A stretch of DNA of 64,000 nucleotides from Ruminococcus flavefaciens (GTDB taxonomy: Bacteria > Bacillota > Clostridia > Oscillospirales > Ruminococcaceae): assembly GCA_002371825.1 (NCBI GenBank), contig DFHF01000009.1, positions 43,767 to 107,766 on the forward strand. Reading direction: 5' to 3'. A model generated the notes under the pieces. It searched no databases. It saw only the letters and a list, made by a program, of their open reading frames with translations, and was not told where the DNA came from. Made by a program: the position numbers and the translations under genes. How positions within the stretch are numbered: the stretch's first letter is position 1; every line of letters starts with the position of its first letter. This document shows positions 18,727-28,025 of the stretch, in pieces.

Positions 18727-18766
18727 AAAGGAGGAAGGTACAGTCAGCAGGCATCTGACCTGTACC
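18727..18766 (+). promoter_or_regulatory. Shine-Dalgarno followed by a hairpin that spans the gap to the start codon
   Basis: AAAGGAGG at 18727-18734 lies 39 nt before the ATG at 18774, far too distant as linear sequence. Between them a hairpin can form: GGTACAG (18737-18743) with CTGTACC (18760-18766), continued by TCAG/CTGA with one bulged C and a 7-nt loop. Folding it leaves 9 unpaired nucleotides (AA plus GCATATT) between the site and the ATG, close to optimal. There is no in-frame start nearer. Confidence 0.6.
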
Positions 18767-18773
18767 GCATATT

Positions 18774-19700
18774 ATGGGAGAAGAATTTTGGTGGTTTTAT
18801 GATGTTATTGCTGTCGCAGTAGTGGCAGTCAGCATTTTCATTTCAGCAAAGAAGGGACTTTTCAAAGCCGGACTTTCACTTACAGGCTATATCATTGCTT
18901 TTGCCCTCGCTCTGTCAATAAGCGGCACCTTAGCAGGAAAGCTATATAAGAGCAGCGTGAGAGTCAGCAATATAAAGGATCTGAAAAAATCAGTATATTC
19001 AGCAAAATTCCTCGAAAAGACCGCAGACTACATCGAATCACTGGGATACTCCAATATCGATGTCAAGGAGAATAAGCTCCATGATATATACACCAAAGAT
19101 TCTAAGGGAAAATCATTTGATGAACAGATCTACAATTATGTAAATAATCAGAACGCAACTACAGTTGACAGGGAGAATCTCTTCTACGAGAAGCTCCATG
19201 AAGGCTATGCCGAGATAATATCCGGGATAATTTCCGATAATCTCAGCGATTACCCTGCGGAATATGCCGCAGATGTCATCAGAGAAAAGCCGTATACGAC
19301 CGATGAGCTCATACCGCTCCTGCTGGATAACAGCGATATCGATAACGATACCAGCAAGGAGGCTGCCGAGTACATATGCGATCACTATATAGAAAAGCCC
19401 TACAGGACCCAGATACGTCTTGCAGCATTTCTTATAATCCTCGTATTGCTCATAGCACTTACAATATTCATACTTACAGCCGTAAAGTCAGATAATTTCA
19501 ACGATCTCCATGTAGCATCAAATCTGCTCGGAGGAGTTATCGGCGCAGTCAAGGGAGTTATCCTGCTGACAGGTGTGGCCGCTATGATAAGACTTTACGT
19601 CGTGCTCGGAAGCGATAAAATGCTTTTCTTCAATCATAAAGCAATAGACAAATCATTTATTTTCAGATATATCTATTCTTTCATAACAGATAATTTCTAA
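18774..19700 (+). CDS. CvpA-like membrane protein
   Basis: 308 residues. The first helices (VIAVAVVAVSIFISAKKG, then LSLTGYIIAFALALSIS) match the opening of CvpA/colicin V production-type proteins. A long soluble acidic insert (about 60-215) is followed by two more helices (about 218-240 and 255-285). CvpA proteins are polytopic inner-membrane proteins linked to envelope homeostasis, but their mechanism is unclear. The start codon depends on the hairpin-spanned ribosome site described separately. It ends 18 nt before clpE. Confidence 0.6.
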   Translation: MGEEFWWFYDVIAVAVVAVSIFISAKKGLFKAGLSLTGYIIAFALALSISGTLAGKLYKSSVRVSNIKDLKKSVYSAKFLEKTADYIESLGYSNIDVKENKLHDIYTKDSKGKSFDEQIYNYVNNQNATTVDRENLFYEKLHEGYAEIISGIISDNLSDYPAEYAADVIREKPYTTDELIPLLLDNSDIDNDTSKEAAEYICDHYIEKPYRTQIRLAAFLIILVLLIALTIFILTAVKSDNFNDLHVASNLLGGVIGAVKGVILLTGVAAMIRLYVVLGSDKMLFFNHKAIDKSFIFRYIYSFITDNF

Positions 19701-19718
19701 GACAGGAGGTTACTCCAC

Positions 19719-22052
19719 ATGATAATGTGCAGCAGCTGCAAAAAAAGACCTGCCGTTGTATTCATAACATCCATGCAGGGCAACGAAAAGAAGAATGAGG
19801 GACTTTGTCTCTCATGTGCAAGAAAAAGAGACATCCCACAGGTGGCCGATTATATGAACCGCCTGGGAATAACTGATGAAGAGATAGACCAGCTCTCAGA
19901 TCAGATGATGGGGATGCTGGACGGTGATGCCTTTGAAATGGGCGGCTCCGGAATAATGCCGGATTTCATCAGCAATATGTTCGGCATGAACGATAAGAGC
20001 GAAAACAGCGAAAGCTCAGACAGCTCTGATAAGGAAAGTCCCGCTCCCGGAAGTGAGCCGGATGAAGAGAGCGGAAAGAAATCCGGTCTCGGAAGCATAT
20101 TCGGAAAGAGAAAGGAAAAGAAGCAGAAGGAACTGAAATTCCTCGGAAGCTACTGCACCAATCTCTCCCAGAAAGCCGCTGACGGCGAGCTTGACAATAT
20201 CATAGGCCGTGACAAGGAAATTGCAAGAGTAATACAGATACTCTCCAGAAGAACAAAGAACAATCCCTGCCTTATCGGTGAACCCGGTGTCGGAAAGACT
20301 GCCATTGCCGAGGGTATCGCACAGCGTATAAATGAGGGAAATGTGCCCTTCAATCTTGCAGACAAGAAGCTCTATCTCCTGGACCTTACTGCTCTTGTTG
20401 CAGGTACTCAGTTCCGTGGACAGTTTGAAAGCCGTGTAAAGGGACTTGTCGATGAGGTAAAGCGTGAAGGCAATATCATCCTCTTTATTGACGAGGTACA
20501 CAACCTTGTGGGCGCCGGAGACTCCGAGGGCTCCATGAATGCCGCAAATATCCTTAAGCCTGCCCTTTCAAGAGGAGAGGTACAAGTTATCGGTGCAACA
20601 ACTTTCGGCGAATACAGAAAGTACATCGAAAAGGATTCAGCACTTGAAAGAAGATTCCAGCCCGTTACTGTGGCTGAGCCAACTATTGAGGATACAGTAA
20701 ATGTGCTCCTTGGAATAAAGAAGCACTATGAGGACTACCATAAGGTACACATCTCAGACTACCTCATAAGAGCCTGTGCTGTACTCTCCGAGAGATATAT
20801 CACAGACCGTTTCCTCCCTGATAAGGCCATAGACCTTATGGATGAAGGCTGTGCAAGAGCCTGCATCCGCTCACCTGAGATCGCTGAATACGCAAAGCTG
20901 AAAAAGGAGATAGAGGTCCTGGAGGGTATGGAGAAATCCATATCAGAGCAGCCTGAGCCCGATTATCAGGCATTGGCAGAGATAAAGGGAAAGCTCATCC
21001 ATGCCCGTGAGGACGCCGCTCCCCTTAAGGAAAAAGCTGAGAGCGTTCAGGTAACAGAAGAGGATATCACAAAGGTCGTAGAGCTCTGGACCGGTATCCC
21101 TGCAAGCAAGATAGCTGAGACAGAATTCCTCAGGATAGCTAAACTGGAAGAATCTCTCAAAAAGAGAGTGCTCGGTCAGGATGAGGCAGTTGAGGTGCTT
21201 TCAAAGGCTATAAAGCGTACAAGAGTTCAGCTCAGCAAGCGCCGCAGACCTGCTTCCTTCATATTCGTAGGTCCTACCGGAGTCGGTAAGACAGAGCTGG
21301 TAAAGGCCCTGGCCGATGAGATGTTCAGCTCGCCTGACCCGCTTATCCGCCTTGATATGACGGAATATATGGAAAAGCACTCTGTGGCAAGAATGATAGG
21401 TTCGCCTCCCGGTTATGTCGGATATGACGAGGCAGGACAGCTCACCGAGAAAGTCCGCCGCAGACCCTACTCTGTCATTCTCTTCGACGAGATAGAAAAA
21501 GCTCACCCCGATGTTATGAATATCCTCATGCAGATACTTGATGAGGGTAAGGTCGATGATGCTCACGGCCGCACTGTTAACTTCGAGAACACAATAATCT
21601 GTATGACTTCAAATGCCGGCTCTACTGACAAGAGTGTTGGTGTCGGATTCAACAGAACAGAAAATGAGATATCCAAAGACAAGGCTATGAAGGGCCTGAG
21701 GGAATTCCTCCGCCCCGAATTCATCAGCCGTATCGACGAGATAGTTGTATTCAAGCCCCTTACAAAGGAAGACTTCGCAAGTATCGCCGCACTCATGCTT
21801 GATGAGATGAAGGAGCCTCTTGCTGAGAAGAACATCACACTGACCTACACCGATGCCTCACTAAGACTTATAGCCGAAAAATCCTTCGGCAAGCCATACG
21901 GCGCAAGAGATATCCGCAGAGTCATCCGTCAGGAGATCGAAGACAAGATCGCAGAGCTGATAATCGAAAAGGCCTCAGAGATAAGCGAGATCGGTGTCTC
22001 CACAAGAGGCGATTCTCTCGTAGTCAAGGGGAAGGAGAAAAAAGCAGAATGA
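19719..22052 (+). CDS. clpE: ClpE-type ATP-dependent protease unfoldase
   Basis: AAA+ unfoldase that feeds substrates to ClpP. 777 residues. The N terminus carries the ClpE zinc finger with Cys4, Cys7, Cys30 and Cys33 (CX2C-X22-CX2C), then an acidic Ser-rich linker (about 92-135), D1 AAA+ (Walker A GEPGVGKTA, Lys193; Walker B FIDEVHN), a short coiled middle domain (about 385-445) and D2 (Walker A GPTGVGKTE; Walker B LFDEIEKAHP; sensor GARDIRR). The zinc finger separates it from ClpC, which has a Clp_N domain. In Firmicutes clpE is usually CtsR- and stress-regulated, but I see no promoter or CtsR box directly upstream, so it may be co-transcribed. Confidence 0.9.
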   Translation: MIMCSSCKKRPAVVFITSMQGNEKKNEGLCLSCARKRDIPQVADYMNRLGITDEEIDQLSDQMMGMLDGDAFEMGGSGIMPDFISNMFGMNDKSENSESSDSSDKESPAPGSEPDEESGKKSGLGSIFGKRKEKKQKELKFLGSYCTNLSQKAADGELDNIIGRDKEIARVIQILSRRTKNNPCLIGEPGVGKTAIAEGIAQRINEGNVPFNLADKKLYLLDLTALVAGTQFRGQFESRVKGLVDEVKREGNIILFIDEVHNLVGAGDSEGSMNAANILKPALSRGEVQVIGATTFGEYRKYIEKDSALERRFQPVTVAEPTIEDTVNVLLGIKKHYEDYHKVHISDYLIRACAVLSERYITDRFLPDKAIDLMDEGCARACIRSPEIAEYAKLKKEIEVLEGMEKSISEQPEPDYQALAEIKGKLIHAREDAAPLKEKAESVQVTEEDITKVVELWTGIPASKIAETEFLRIAKLEESLKKRVLGQDEAVEVLSKAIKRTRVQLSKRRRPASFIFVGPTGVGKTELVKALADEMFSSPDPLIRLDMTEYMEKHSVARMIGSPPGYVGYDEAGQLTEKVRRRPYSVILFDEIEKAHPDVMNILMQILDEGKVDDAHGRTVNFENTIICMTSNAGSTDKSVGVGFNRTENEISKDKAMKGLREFLRPEFISRIDEIVVFKPLTKEDFASIAALMLDEMKEPLAEKNITLTYTDASLRLIAEKSFGKPYGARDIRRVIRQEIEDKIAELIIEKASEISEIGVSTRGDSLVVKGKEKKAE

Positions 22053-22690
22053 AGCTGAAGATTATTTCTTTCGCCGCAGCACTTCTCATGGCTGCTCCGG
22101 CAGTATGCGGATGCAGTATGTTCAAGGACGACGAAAAGGAAGAGAATACCTTCGAGACAGATAATGCTCTTGATGAGGTCTTCGCAGATGTCCCGGACGC
22201 TGAGAGCGGCCCTCTGCTTAAGATACAGGATACTGAGGCTGAACCCGGCGGCATCGCAGAGGTCACAGTCTCTGTATCAAATGCAAAGGATAAATGGTGT
22301 CTCTGCGGCTTCCATATCGTATACGATGATGAACTCGACTGTATCAATGTCCGTGAGGGCGAGCCTGACGCAAAATATACGGCAGGTCCCGCCAGCTCCG
22401 AGGCTCCGCTGAGAGTTGCTATGGAGTGGTTCGGTACAAAGCCGAATGAGATGCTTGACCGTGACCTTGATGCGATCTTCTATACAGCTGCTTTCGCTGA
22501 CGATTACGGCGGAGACGGAGATATAGCTACATTCTACATACAGATCCCGGAGGACGCTGAATCCGGTGATGAGTATGATGTCGATTTCTACTACTACAGC
22601 ACCGATACCTTCAAGGGTATGGACGATGATCGCTCATTTGAAAAGTATGCCTTCTCCAACTGGGAGGGCGGAAAAATAACCGTTAAATAA
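22049..22690 (+). CDS. Lipoprotein with a cohesin-like domain
   Basis: 213 residues. A signal peptide ends in a lipobox-like VCGC (lipidated Cys22), then an acidic linker (about 25-50) and one beta-rich domain (about 51-213). The domain runs like a cohesin: DTEAEPGGIAEVTVSVSNAK early, GFHIVYDDELDC in the middle, DGDIATFYIQIPEDAESGD later, and a terminal GGKITV strand. Cohesins bind dockerins such as the one at the left window edge, and single-cohesin cell-surface anchors are known in Ruminococcus. Its start overlaps the clpE stop (ATGA), and a terminator follows. The cohesin assignment is by pattern only; another beta-sandwich is possible. Confidence 0.55.
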   Translation: MKLKIISFAAALLMAAPAVCGCSMFKDDEKEENTFETDNALDEVFADVPDAESGPLLKIQDTEAEPGGIAEVTVSVSNAKDKWCLCGFHIVYDDELDCINVREGEPDAKYTAGPASSEAPLRVAMEWFGTKPNEMLDRDLDAIFYTAAFADDYGGDGDIATFYIQIPEDAESGDEYDVDFYYYSTDTFKGMDDDRSFEKYAFSNWEGGKITVK

Positions 22691-22698
22691 ATCAATAA

Positions 22699-22748
22699 AC
22701 TGCCTGGCAAAGCTTTTATACAAAGCATAATGTCAGGCAGTCTTTTTT
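22699..22748 (+). terminator. Intrinsic terminator after the clpE operon
   Basis: ACTGCCTG (22699-22706) pairs with CAGGCAGT (22734-22741), and the loop holds a smaller hairpin. A T-run (22741-22748) follows. A second weaker hairpin, GGAAAAA/TTTTTCC, lies at 22842-22860. Confidence 0.8.
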
Positions 22749-22862
22749 GTCTTATGCAGGATAGCTCTAAACTTTTCGCACAGTTTAATTGACAAAAAAA
22801 GCTTCTAACTCAGCTATTTCCCGAAAATATAAAAAATATATGGAAAAAACAGATTTTTCCGC

Positions 22863-22929
22863 TTTATTTTTTTCTCAGGATGTAGTATAATGTAAGGTGC
22901 AGTATTATGAGCAGACGCAGTTTGCTCAT
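22863..22929 (+). promoter_or_regulatory. Promoter region and inverted repeat before the activase gene
   Basis: A clear -10 TATAAT at 22886-22891 has only a weak -35 (TTTATT, 22863-22868). A 7-bp inverted repeat ATGAGCA/TGCTCAT (22907-22913/22923-22929) follows in the 5' leader and could be an operator or leader hairpin. Confidence 0.45.
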
Positions 22930-22961
22930 TAAGATAAATAATTATTTCTATGAGGTTTGAC

Positions 22962-25889
22962 ATGGCAAATAAATATTCACTTGGTATAGACGTAGGCTCC
23001 ACTACCGTCAAGACCGTTATCACAGACGAGAGCGGAAGTATAATCTATTCAAAATATCAGCGTCACCTTTCAAGAGTAAAGGAGACAGTAACAGACCAAC
23101 TCAATATCATACGAGGTGAATTCCCCGATGAGAGCTTCACTGTCTGTATAACCGGCTCAGCAGGTCTCGGACTTGCAGATTCTGCCGGTATCCCCTTCGT
23201 GCAGGAGGTACACGCTGCGTTTCTGGCCGTAAAGAAAAAACAGCCTGACGCTGACGCTGTTATCGAGCTGGGCGGAGAGGACGCTAAGATAATCTTCCTC
23301 ACAGGCGGAGTTGAACAGCGTATGAACGGCTCATGTGCCGGCGGTACAGGTGCATTCATCGATCAGATGGCAACTCTTCTTGGCATTACTGCCGATGAGC
23401 TGGATGAGCTTTCACTCCATGCTCAGAAGGTCTACCCCATTGCTTCACGCTGCGGTGTATTCGCAAAATCCGATATACAGCCCCTGCTCAATCAGGGTGC
23501 AAGACGTGAGGATATCTCTGCAAGCATATTCCAGGCAGTTGTGGATCAGACTGTCTCCGGTCTTGCTCAGGGACGTACTATCGAGGGAAAAGTGCTTTTC
23601 CTCGGAGGTCCGCTCTTCTTCCTCAAGGGACTGAGAAAGGCTTTCGTAAAGACTCTCGGCCTTGACAGCGCCCATGCCGTATTCCCGGAGGAGGCTCCGG
23701 TATTCGTAGCATACGGCTGCTCCATATATGCTGCAACAGCAGAGGATTCCTATGATATCGATACTATCATAAATAAAATAACTACTGCAAAGGCCTCCGA
23801 TGATATAGTTACCGGAGAACCGCTTTTCAGCTCTCAGACTGAGTATGACGAGTTCATTGACCGCCACAAGCAGTGTGACCTGGGATATGCAGATATCCGT
23901 ACATATGAGGGCGATGCTTACCTCGGTATCGATGCCGGCTCTACCACTACAAAGCTGGTGCTCATCACCGATGACGGCCGCATACTCTATCACCATTACT
24001 CCTCCAACCAGGGACAGCCTCTTGATAAAATAGCTGACCAGGTGAGAAAGATCTATGAGACCATGAACCCTGCTATAACTATAAAGGGTTCAGCTGTTAC
24101 CGGCTACGGTGAAGACCTTATAAAGGCCGGTCTCTCCATAGACCACGGCATAGTTGAGACTGTTGCCCACTTCAAGGCAGCTTCATATTTCTGCCCTGAT
24201 GTTGACTTCATAATAGATATCGGTGGGCAGGACATCAAGTGCTTCCGCATAAAGAACCACAGCATTGACAGCATAATGCTCAACGAGGCCTGCTCCTCCG
24301 GCTGCGGCTCATTCATACAGACCTTCGCAATGGCTCTGGGCTACGATATAGCTGAATTCTCTCAGCTCGGCCTCTTCGCTCAGCACCCTGTTGACCTGGG
24401 CTCACGCTGTACAGTATTCATGAACAGCTCCGTAAAACAGGCTCAGAAGGACGGTGCAACTGTAGAGGATATCTCCGCAGGACTTTCCTCCTCTATAATC
24501 AAGAATGCCATATACAAGGTCATCCGTGCAAAATCTCCCGACGAGCTTGGAAAGAACATCGTTGTACAGGGCGGTACCTTCCTTAACGATGCCGTACTCC
24601 GCTCATTTGAAAAGGAGCTGGGCAGAAATGTTATCCGTCCGGCTATATCCGGCCTTATGGGAGCCTTCGGCTGCGCCCTCTATGCAAAGGAAAGAGCTGA
24701 CGGTCAGCCCTCAAAGCTCATCCCGCTCTCAGACCTGGAGGGCTTCTCATACACCTCACGCTCCGCAAACTGCGGAGGCTGTACCGCTCACTGCCAACTG
24801 AACATCATCAGCTTCGGCAAGGGCAGACGCTTTATCTCAGGAAACCGCTGTGAAAAGGGCAGCGGCAGCCCTGTTAAGAATAAGATACCCAACCTCTACG
24901 AGTACAAATATGACAGCATACTCAATACTGTAAAGACCCACCAGCCCAGAAAATACCGTGGTGTTGTAGGACTTCCCCTTGCACTTGGATTCTACGAGCA
25001 GCTCCCGTTCTGGCATATGCTCTTTACAAGCCTGGGATTCCGTGTCATCACATCCGATGAGAGCTCAAGAGGTATGTACTACCTCGGACAGCACACTATC
25101 CCCTCGGATACAGTCTGCTATCCTGCAAAGCTCACCCACGGACACATCGAGAATCTCCTGGACAAGGGCGCTGACTTCATTTTCTATCCCTGCATGAGCT
25201 ACAACCTGGATGAAGGCGGAAGCGATAATCACTTCAACTGCCCTGTTGTTGCATACTATCCGGAGCTCCTGCTGGCCAACAACCCCAGACTCAACAGTGA
25301 GAACTTTATCCACCCATACCTCGACCTTAACATCCGCAAGAATGTTATAAGAGTTATCGGTGAGGCACTGAAAAAGTACAATATCAAAGGGCGCATACCC
25401 GCCGCAGTTGACGCTGCATACGAAGCTCTGGAACGCTACCATGCAGATATTGCGGCCAAGGCCAAGGAAATTATCGAGCAGGCCCGTGCAGAGAAGTGCA
25501 AGATAATCGTACTTGCAGGCCGTCCCTACCATATCGACAAGGAGATAAACCACGGTATCCATAAGCTGATAACAAGCCTGGGAATGGCTGTTATCACTGA
25601 GGACAGCGTTGCTCATCTCGCCCGTACTCCTCATCTTGGAGTCCTCAACCAGTGGACCTATCATTCAAGACTTTACCGTGCAGCAGAATACGTTACCACT
25701 CAGCCCGATATGCAGCTGATACAGCTGGTATCCTTCGGCTGTGGTATCGACGCTGTGACCGGCGACGAGGTAAGAGCTATCCTTGAAAGCAAGGGCAAGC
25801 TCTATACCCAGCTCAAAATAGACGAAATAAACAATCTCGGCGCCGCAAGGATAAGACTTCGCAGCCTTGTGGCCGCTATCGAGCAGTAA
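22962..25889 (+). CDS. Tandem acyl-CoA dehydratase activase (BadF/HgdC-type ATPase) with DUF2229 region
   Basis: About 975 residues. Two ASKHA ATPase domains in tandem, each starting LGIDxGSTT. The first carries NGSCAGGTGAF and SRCGVFAKSD; the second carries EACSSGCGSF and LGSRCTVF. These cysteines hold the bridging 4Fe-4S cluster in 2-hydroxyacyl-CoA dehydratase activators. The C-terminal third (about 650-970) resembles DUF2229. Activators use ATP to push an electron into a partner dehydratase. The start at 22962 has GAGG 6 nt upstream; the ATG at 22950 lacks a site. The next gene encodes the matching HgdB-like half, so this is a split form of proteins often fused at about 1,400 residues. 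The substrate is unknown. Confidence 0.85.
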   Translation: MANKYSLGIDVGSTTVKTVITDESGSIIYSKYQRHLSRVKETVTDQLNIIRGEFPDESFTVCITGSAGLGLADSAGIPFVQEVHAAFLAVKKKQPDADAVIELGGEDAKIIFLTGGVEQRMNGSCAGGTGAFIDQMATLLGITADELDELSLHAQKVYPIASRCGVFAKSDIQPLLNQGARREDISASIFQAVVDQTVSGLAQGRTIEGKVLFLGGPLFFLKGLRKAFVKTLGLDSAHAVFPEEAPVFVAYGCSIYAATAEDSYDIDTIINKITTAKASDDIVTGEPLFSSQTEYDEFIDRHKQCDLGYADIRTYEGDAYLGIDAGSTTTKLVLITDDGRILYHHYSSNQGQPLDKIADQVRKIYETMNPAITIKGSAVTGYGEDLIKAGLSIDHGIVETVAHFKAASYFCPDVDFIIDIGGQDIKCFRIKNHSIDSIMLNEACSSGCGSFIQTFAMALGYDIAEFSQLGLFAQHPVDLGSRCTVFMNSSVKQAQKDGATVEDISAGLSSSIIKNAIYKVIRAKSPDELGKNIVVQGGTFLNDAVLRSFEKELGRNVIRPAISGLMGAFGCALYAKERADGQPSKLIPLSDLEGFSYTSRSANCGGCTAHCQLNIISFGKGRRFISGNRCEKGSGSPVKNKIPNLYEYKYDSILNTVKTHQPRKYRGVVGLPLALGFYEQLPFWHMLFTSLGFRVITSDESSRGMYYLGQHTIPSDTVCYPAKLTHGHIENLLDKGADFIFYPCMSYNLDEGGSDNHFNCPVVAYYPELLLANNPRLNSENFIHPYLDLNIRKNVIRVIGEALKKYNIKGRIPAAVDAAYEALERYHADIAAKAKEIIEQARAEKCKIIVLAGRPYHIDKEINHGIHKLITSLGMAVITEDSVAHLARTPHLGVLNQWTYHSRLYRAAEYVTTQPDMQLIQLVSFGCGIDAVTGDEVRAILESKGKLYTQLKIDEINNLGAARIRLRSLVAAIEQ

Positions 25890-25911
25890 TGACTGCAACG
25901 GAGGTGCTCAA

Positions 25912-27147
25912 ATGCCTGAATACGCAAAATTTACCGAGGATATGATAAAGACCCATACTATCCTCGTCCCCGATATGCTGCCTATCCATTTCAGACTTCT
26001 GGTGGCTATATTTGAGGCAGAAGGCTACAAAATGGAACTGCTCCGCAATGACAGCCGTGCAGTTGTAGATGAGGGACTGAAAAACGTCCACAACGATGCC
26101 TGCTATCCTGCACTGCTGGTAATAGGACAGTTTATGGACGCTCTCAACAGCGGCAAATATGACCCCGACAAGACTGCCCTCCTTATCACTCAGACCGGAG
26201 GCGGCTGCCGTGCTTCAAACTACATACATCTCCTGAGAAAGGCTGTTGACAAGAACTATCCTCAGGTACCTGTGGTTTCCCTGAATTTCAGTGGTCTTGA
26301 AAAGGACAGCGCTTTCCGTATATCACCCAAAAACTTCATAAAGCTGCTCCACGCAGTACTCTACGGAGACCTGCTGATGACCTGCTACAACAAGTGCAGA
26401 GCTTATGAGGTCAACAAGGGCGAATCAAAGAAAATGCTGGCAAAATGGGAGAACCGTATCGGCAATATCTTCCGCAAGGGCAGCAGGATGTACCTTAAAA
26501 CAAAGAAGATATACCGTGATATCCTCAATGATTTCGGCTCAATAGAGCTCAGCGGCGAAAAGAAGATAAAGGTAGGCATAGTAGGCGAGATATACGTCAA
26601 GTACTCTCCCCTTGCAAACAATCACCTTGAGGACTTCCTCATATCTGAGGGCTGTGAGCCTGTAGTGCCGTCACTTATGGAGTTCGTCATGTACTGTGCT
26701 GCCGGTACCTTCCACGATGCAAAGATATATGACAACCCCACAAAGATGTCACTTGCTTACAAGGCCGGATATAAGCTTCTGTATGCCAAGCAGAAGGAGC
26801 TCATAAAGGCAATGAAGGAACAGGGCTCCTTCGAACCTCTCCACGACTTCGAGCACCTGCGTCACCTGGCTGACAAGTACATAAATCAGGGTGTCGTAAT
26901 GGGAGAGGGCTGGCTCATACCTGCTGAAATGGCAGCTCTTGCACAGTCAGGAGTGGATAACATCATCTGCACTCAGCCCTTCGGATGCCTGCCGAATCAT
27001 ATCGTGGCAAAGGGTATGTCCAGAGCAATAAAGCAGGATAATCCCAATGCAAACATAGTTGCCATAGACTATGACCCCGGCGCTACAAGAGTTAATCAGG
27101 AGAACCGTATCAAGCTCATGCTTGCAAATGCGAGGATGGAACAATGA
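25912..27147 (+). CDS. HgdB-like 2-hydroxyacyl-CoA dehydratase-related protein
   Basis: 411 residues. Conserved Cys-containing motifs (NDACYPALLVIGQF, TQTGGGCRASNY, TQPFGCLPNHIVAKG) match the dehydratase-component-like C-terminal part of large activase-related proteins. GGAGGTGC lies before the ATG at 25912. It is directly downstream of the activase (22-nt gap) and overlaps psd by 4 nt. It probably forms the electron-accepting partner of the tandem activase. No acyl-CoA ligase or transferase lies nearby to point to a substrate. Confidence 0.75.
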   Translation: MPEYAKFTEDMIKTHTILVPDMLPIHFRLLVAIFEAEGYKMELLRNDSRAVVDEGLKNVHNDACYPALLVIGQFMDALNSGKYDPDKTALLITQTGGGCRASNYIHLLRKAVDKNYPQVPVVSLNFSGLEKDSAFRISPKNFIKLLHAVLYGDLLMTCYNKCRAYEVNKGESKKMLAKWENRIGNIFRKGSRMYLKTKKIYRDILNDFGSIELSGEKKIKVGIVGEIYVKYSPLANNHLEDFLISEGCEPVVPSLMEFVMYCAAGTFHDAKIYDNPTKMSLAYKAGYKLLYAKQKELIKAMKEQGSFEPLHDFEHLRHLADKYINQGVVMGEGWLIPAEMAALAQSGVDNIICTQPFGCLPNHIVAKGMSRAIKQDNPNANIVAIDYDPGATRVNQENRIKLMLANARMEQ

Positions 27148-28004
27148 TAAAGACCCGTAAAGGCGAGGTCATCGTCACCAACGAAAAGCAGAATGAGCTT
27201 CTCGGGAAGCTTTACGGCTCTGCCGGCGGAAGAATGGCACTTAAGCTCCTTACAAGGCCCTTTATTTCAAAAATAGCCGGAGCATTCATGGATTCTCCGC
27301 TGTCAATACCTCTGATAAAGCCGTTCATACGCAAAAACGGCATAGATATGTCAGAATACGAGAAAAAACGTTACTGGTCCTACAATGCTTTCTTCACAAG
27401 AAAGATAAAAAAGGAAATGCGTCCGGTAGATATGTCCGATGAGGCACTGATAAGTCCCTGTGATTCAAAGCTGACAGTCTACAGGATAGACAAAAACAGT
27501 ATTTTCAGGATAAAGGGCTCACGCTACAGCCTAAGGGACCTGCTGAAGAACGATTTTCTCGCCCGCAGATATGAAGGCGGCCTCTGCATGATATTCCGCC
27601 TTGAGGTCAATGATTACCACCGCTACTGCTATATAGACAGCGGCATAAAGACAGAAAATACCCATATAAAGGGACAGCTCCACACAGTAAATCCCGTTGC
27701 GCTGAAACGCTACAATATCTATAAGCGCAACAGCCGTGAATATACCCTTATCCACACCTACAACTTCGGAGATGTTGTTCACATGGAAGTAGGCGCCATG
27801 ATGGTGGGCAGGATATTCAATCTCCACGGCAGCGGAGGCATCTGCAAGGGAGTAGAGAAGGGAATGTTTGAATTCGGAGGCTCGACTATAGTCCTGCTCT
27901 TTGAAAAAGACAGAGTCATTCCCGACAAGGACATACTCCGTAATTCCGCAGAAAATATCGAAACTGTGGTTAAATACGGCGAAAGAATAGGAAGAGCACT
28001 ATAA
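27144..28004 (+). CDS. psd: Phosphatidylserine decarboxylase proenzyme
   Basis: Makes phosphatidylethanolamine from phosphatidylserine at the inner membrane. 286 residues. The self-cleavage motif is FGGSTIVLLF, with Ser247 becoming the pyruvoyl group after cleavage at Gly246-Ser247. YHRYCYIDSG and IHTYNFGDVVHMEVGAMMVG are conserved family segments. It overlaps the HgdB-like gene by the ATGA junction and is followed by the kinase-like/VanY gene after 21 nt. No phosphatidylserine synthase gene is in the window. Confidence 0.92.
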   Translation: MIKTRKGEVIVTNEKQNELLGKLYGSAGGRMALKLLTRPFISKIAGAFMDSPLSIPLIKPFIRKNGIDMSEYEKKRYWSYNAFFTRKIKKEMRPVDMSDEALISPCDSKLTVYRIDKNSIFRIKGSRYSLRDLLKNDFLARRYEGGLCMIFRLEVNDYHRYCYIDSGIKTENTHIKGQLHTVNPVALKRYNIYKRNSREYTLIHTYNFGDVVHMEVGAMMVGRIFNLHGSGGICKGVEKGMFEFGGSTIVLLFEKDRVIPDKDILRNSAENIETVVKYGERIGRAL

Positions 28005-28025
28005 ATAAACAGGAGGCACAAAAAC

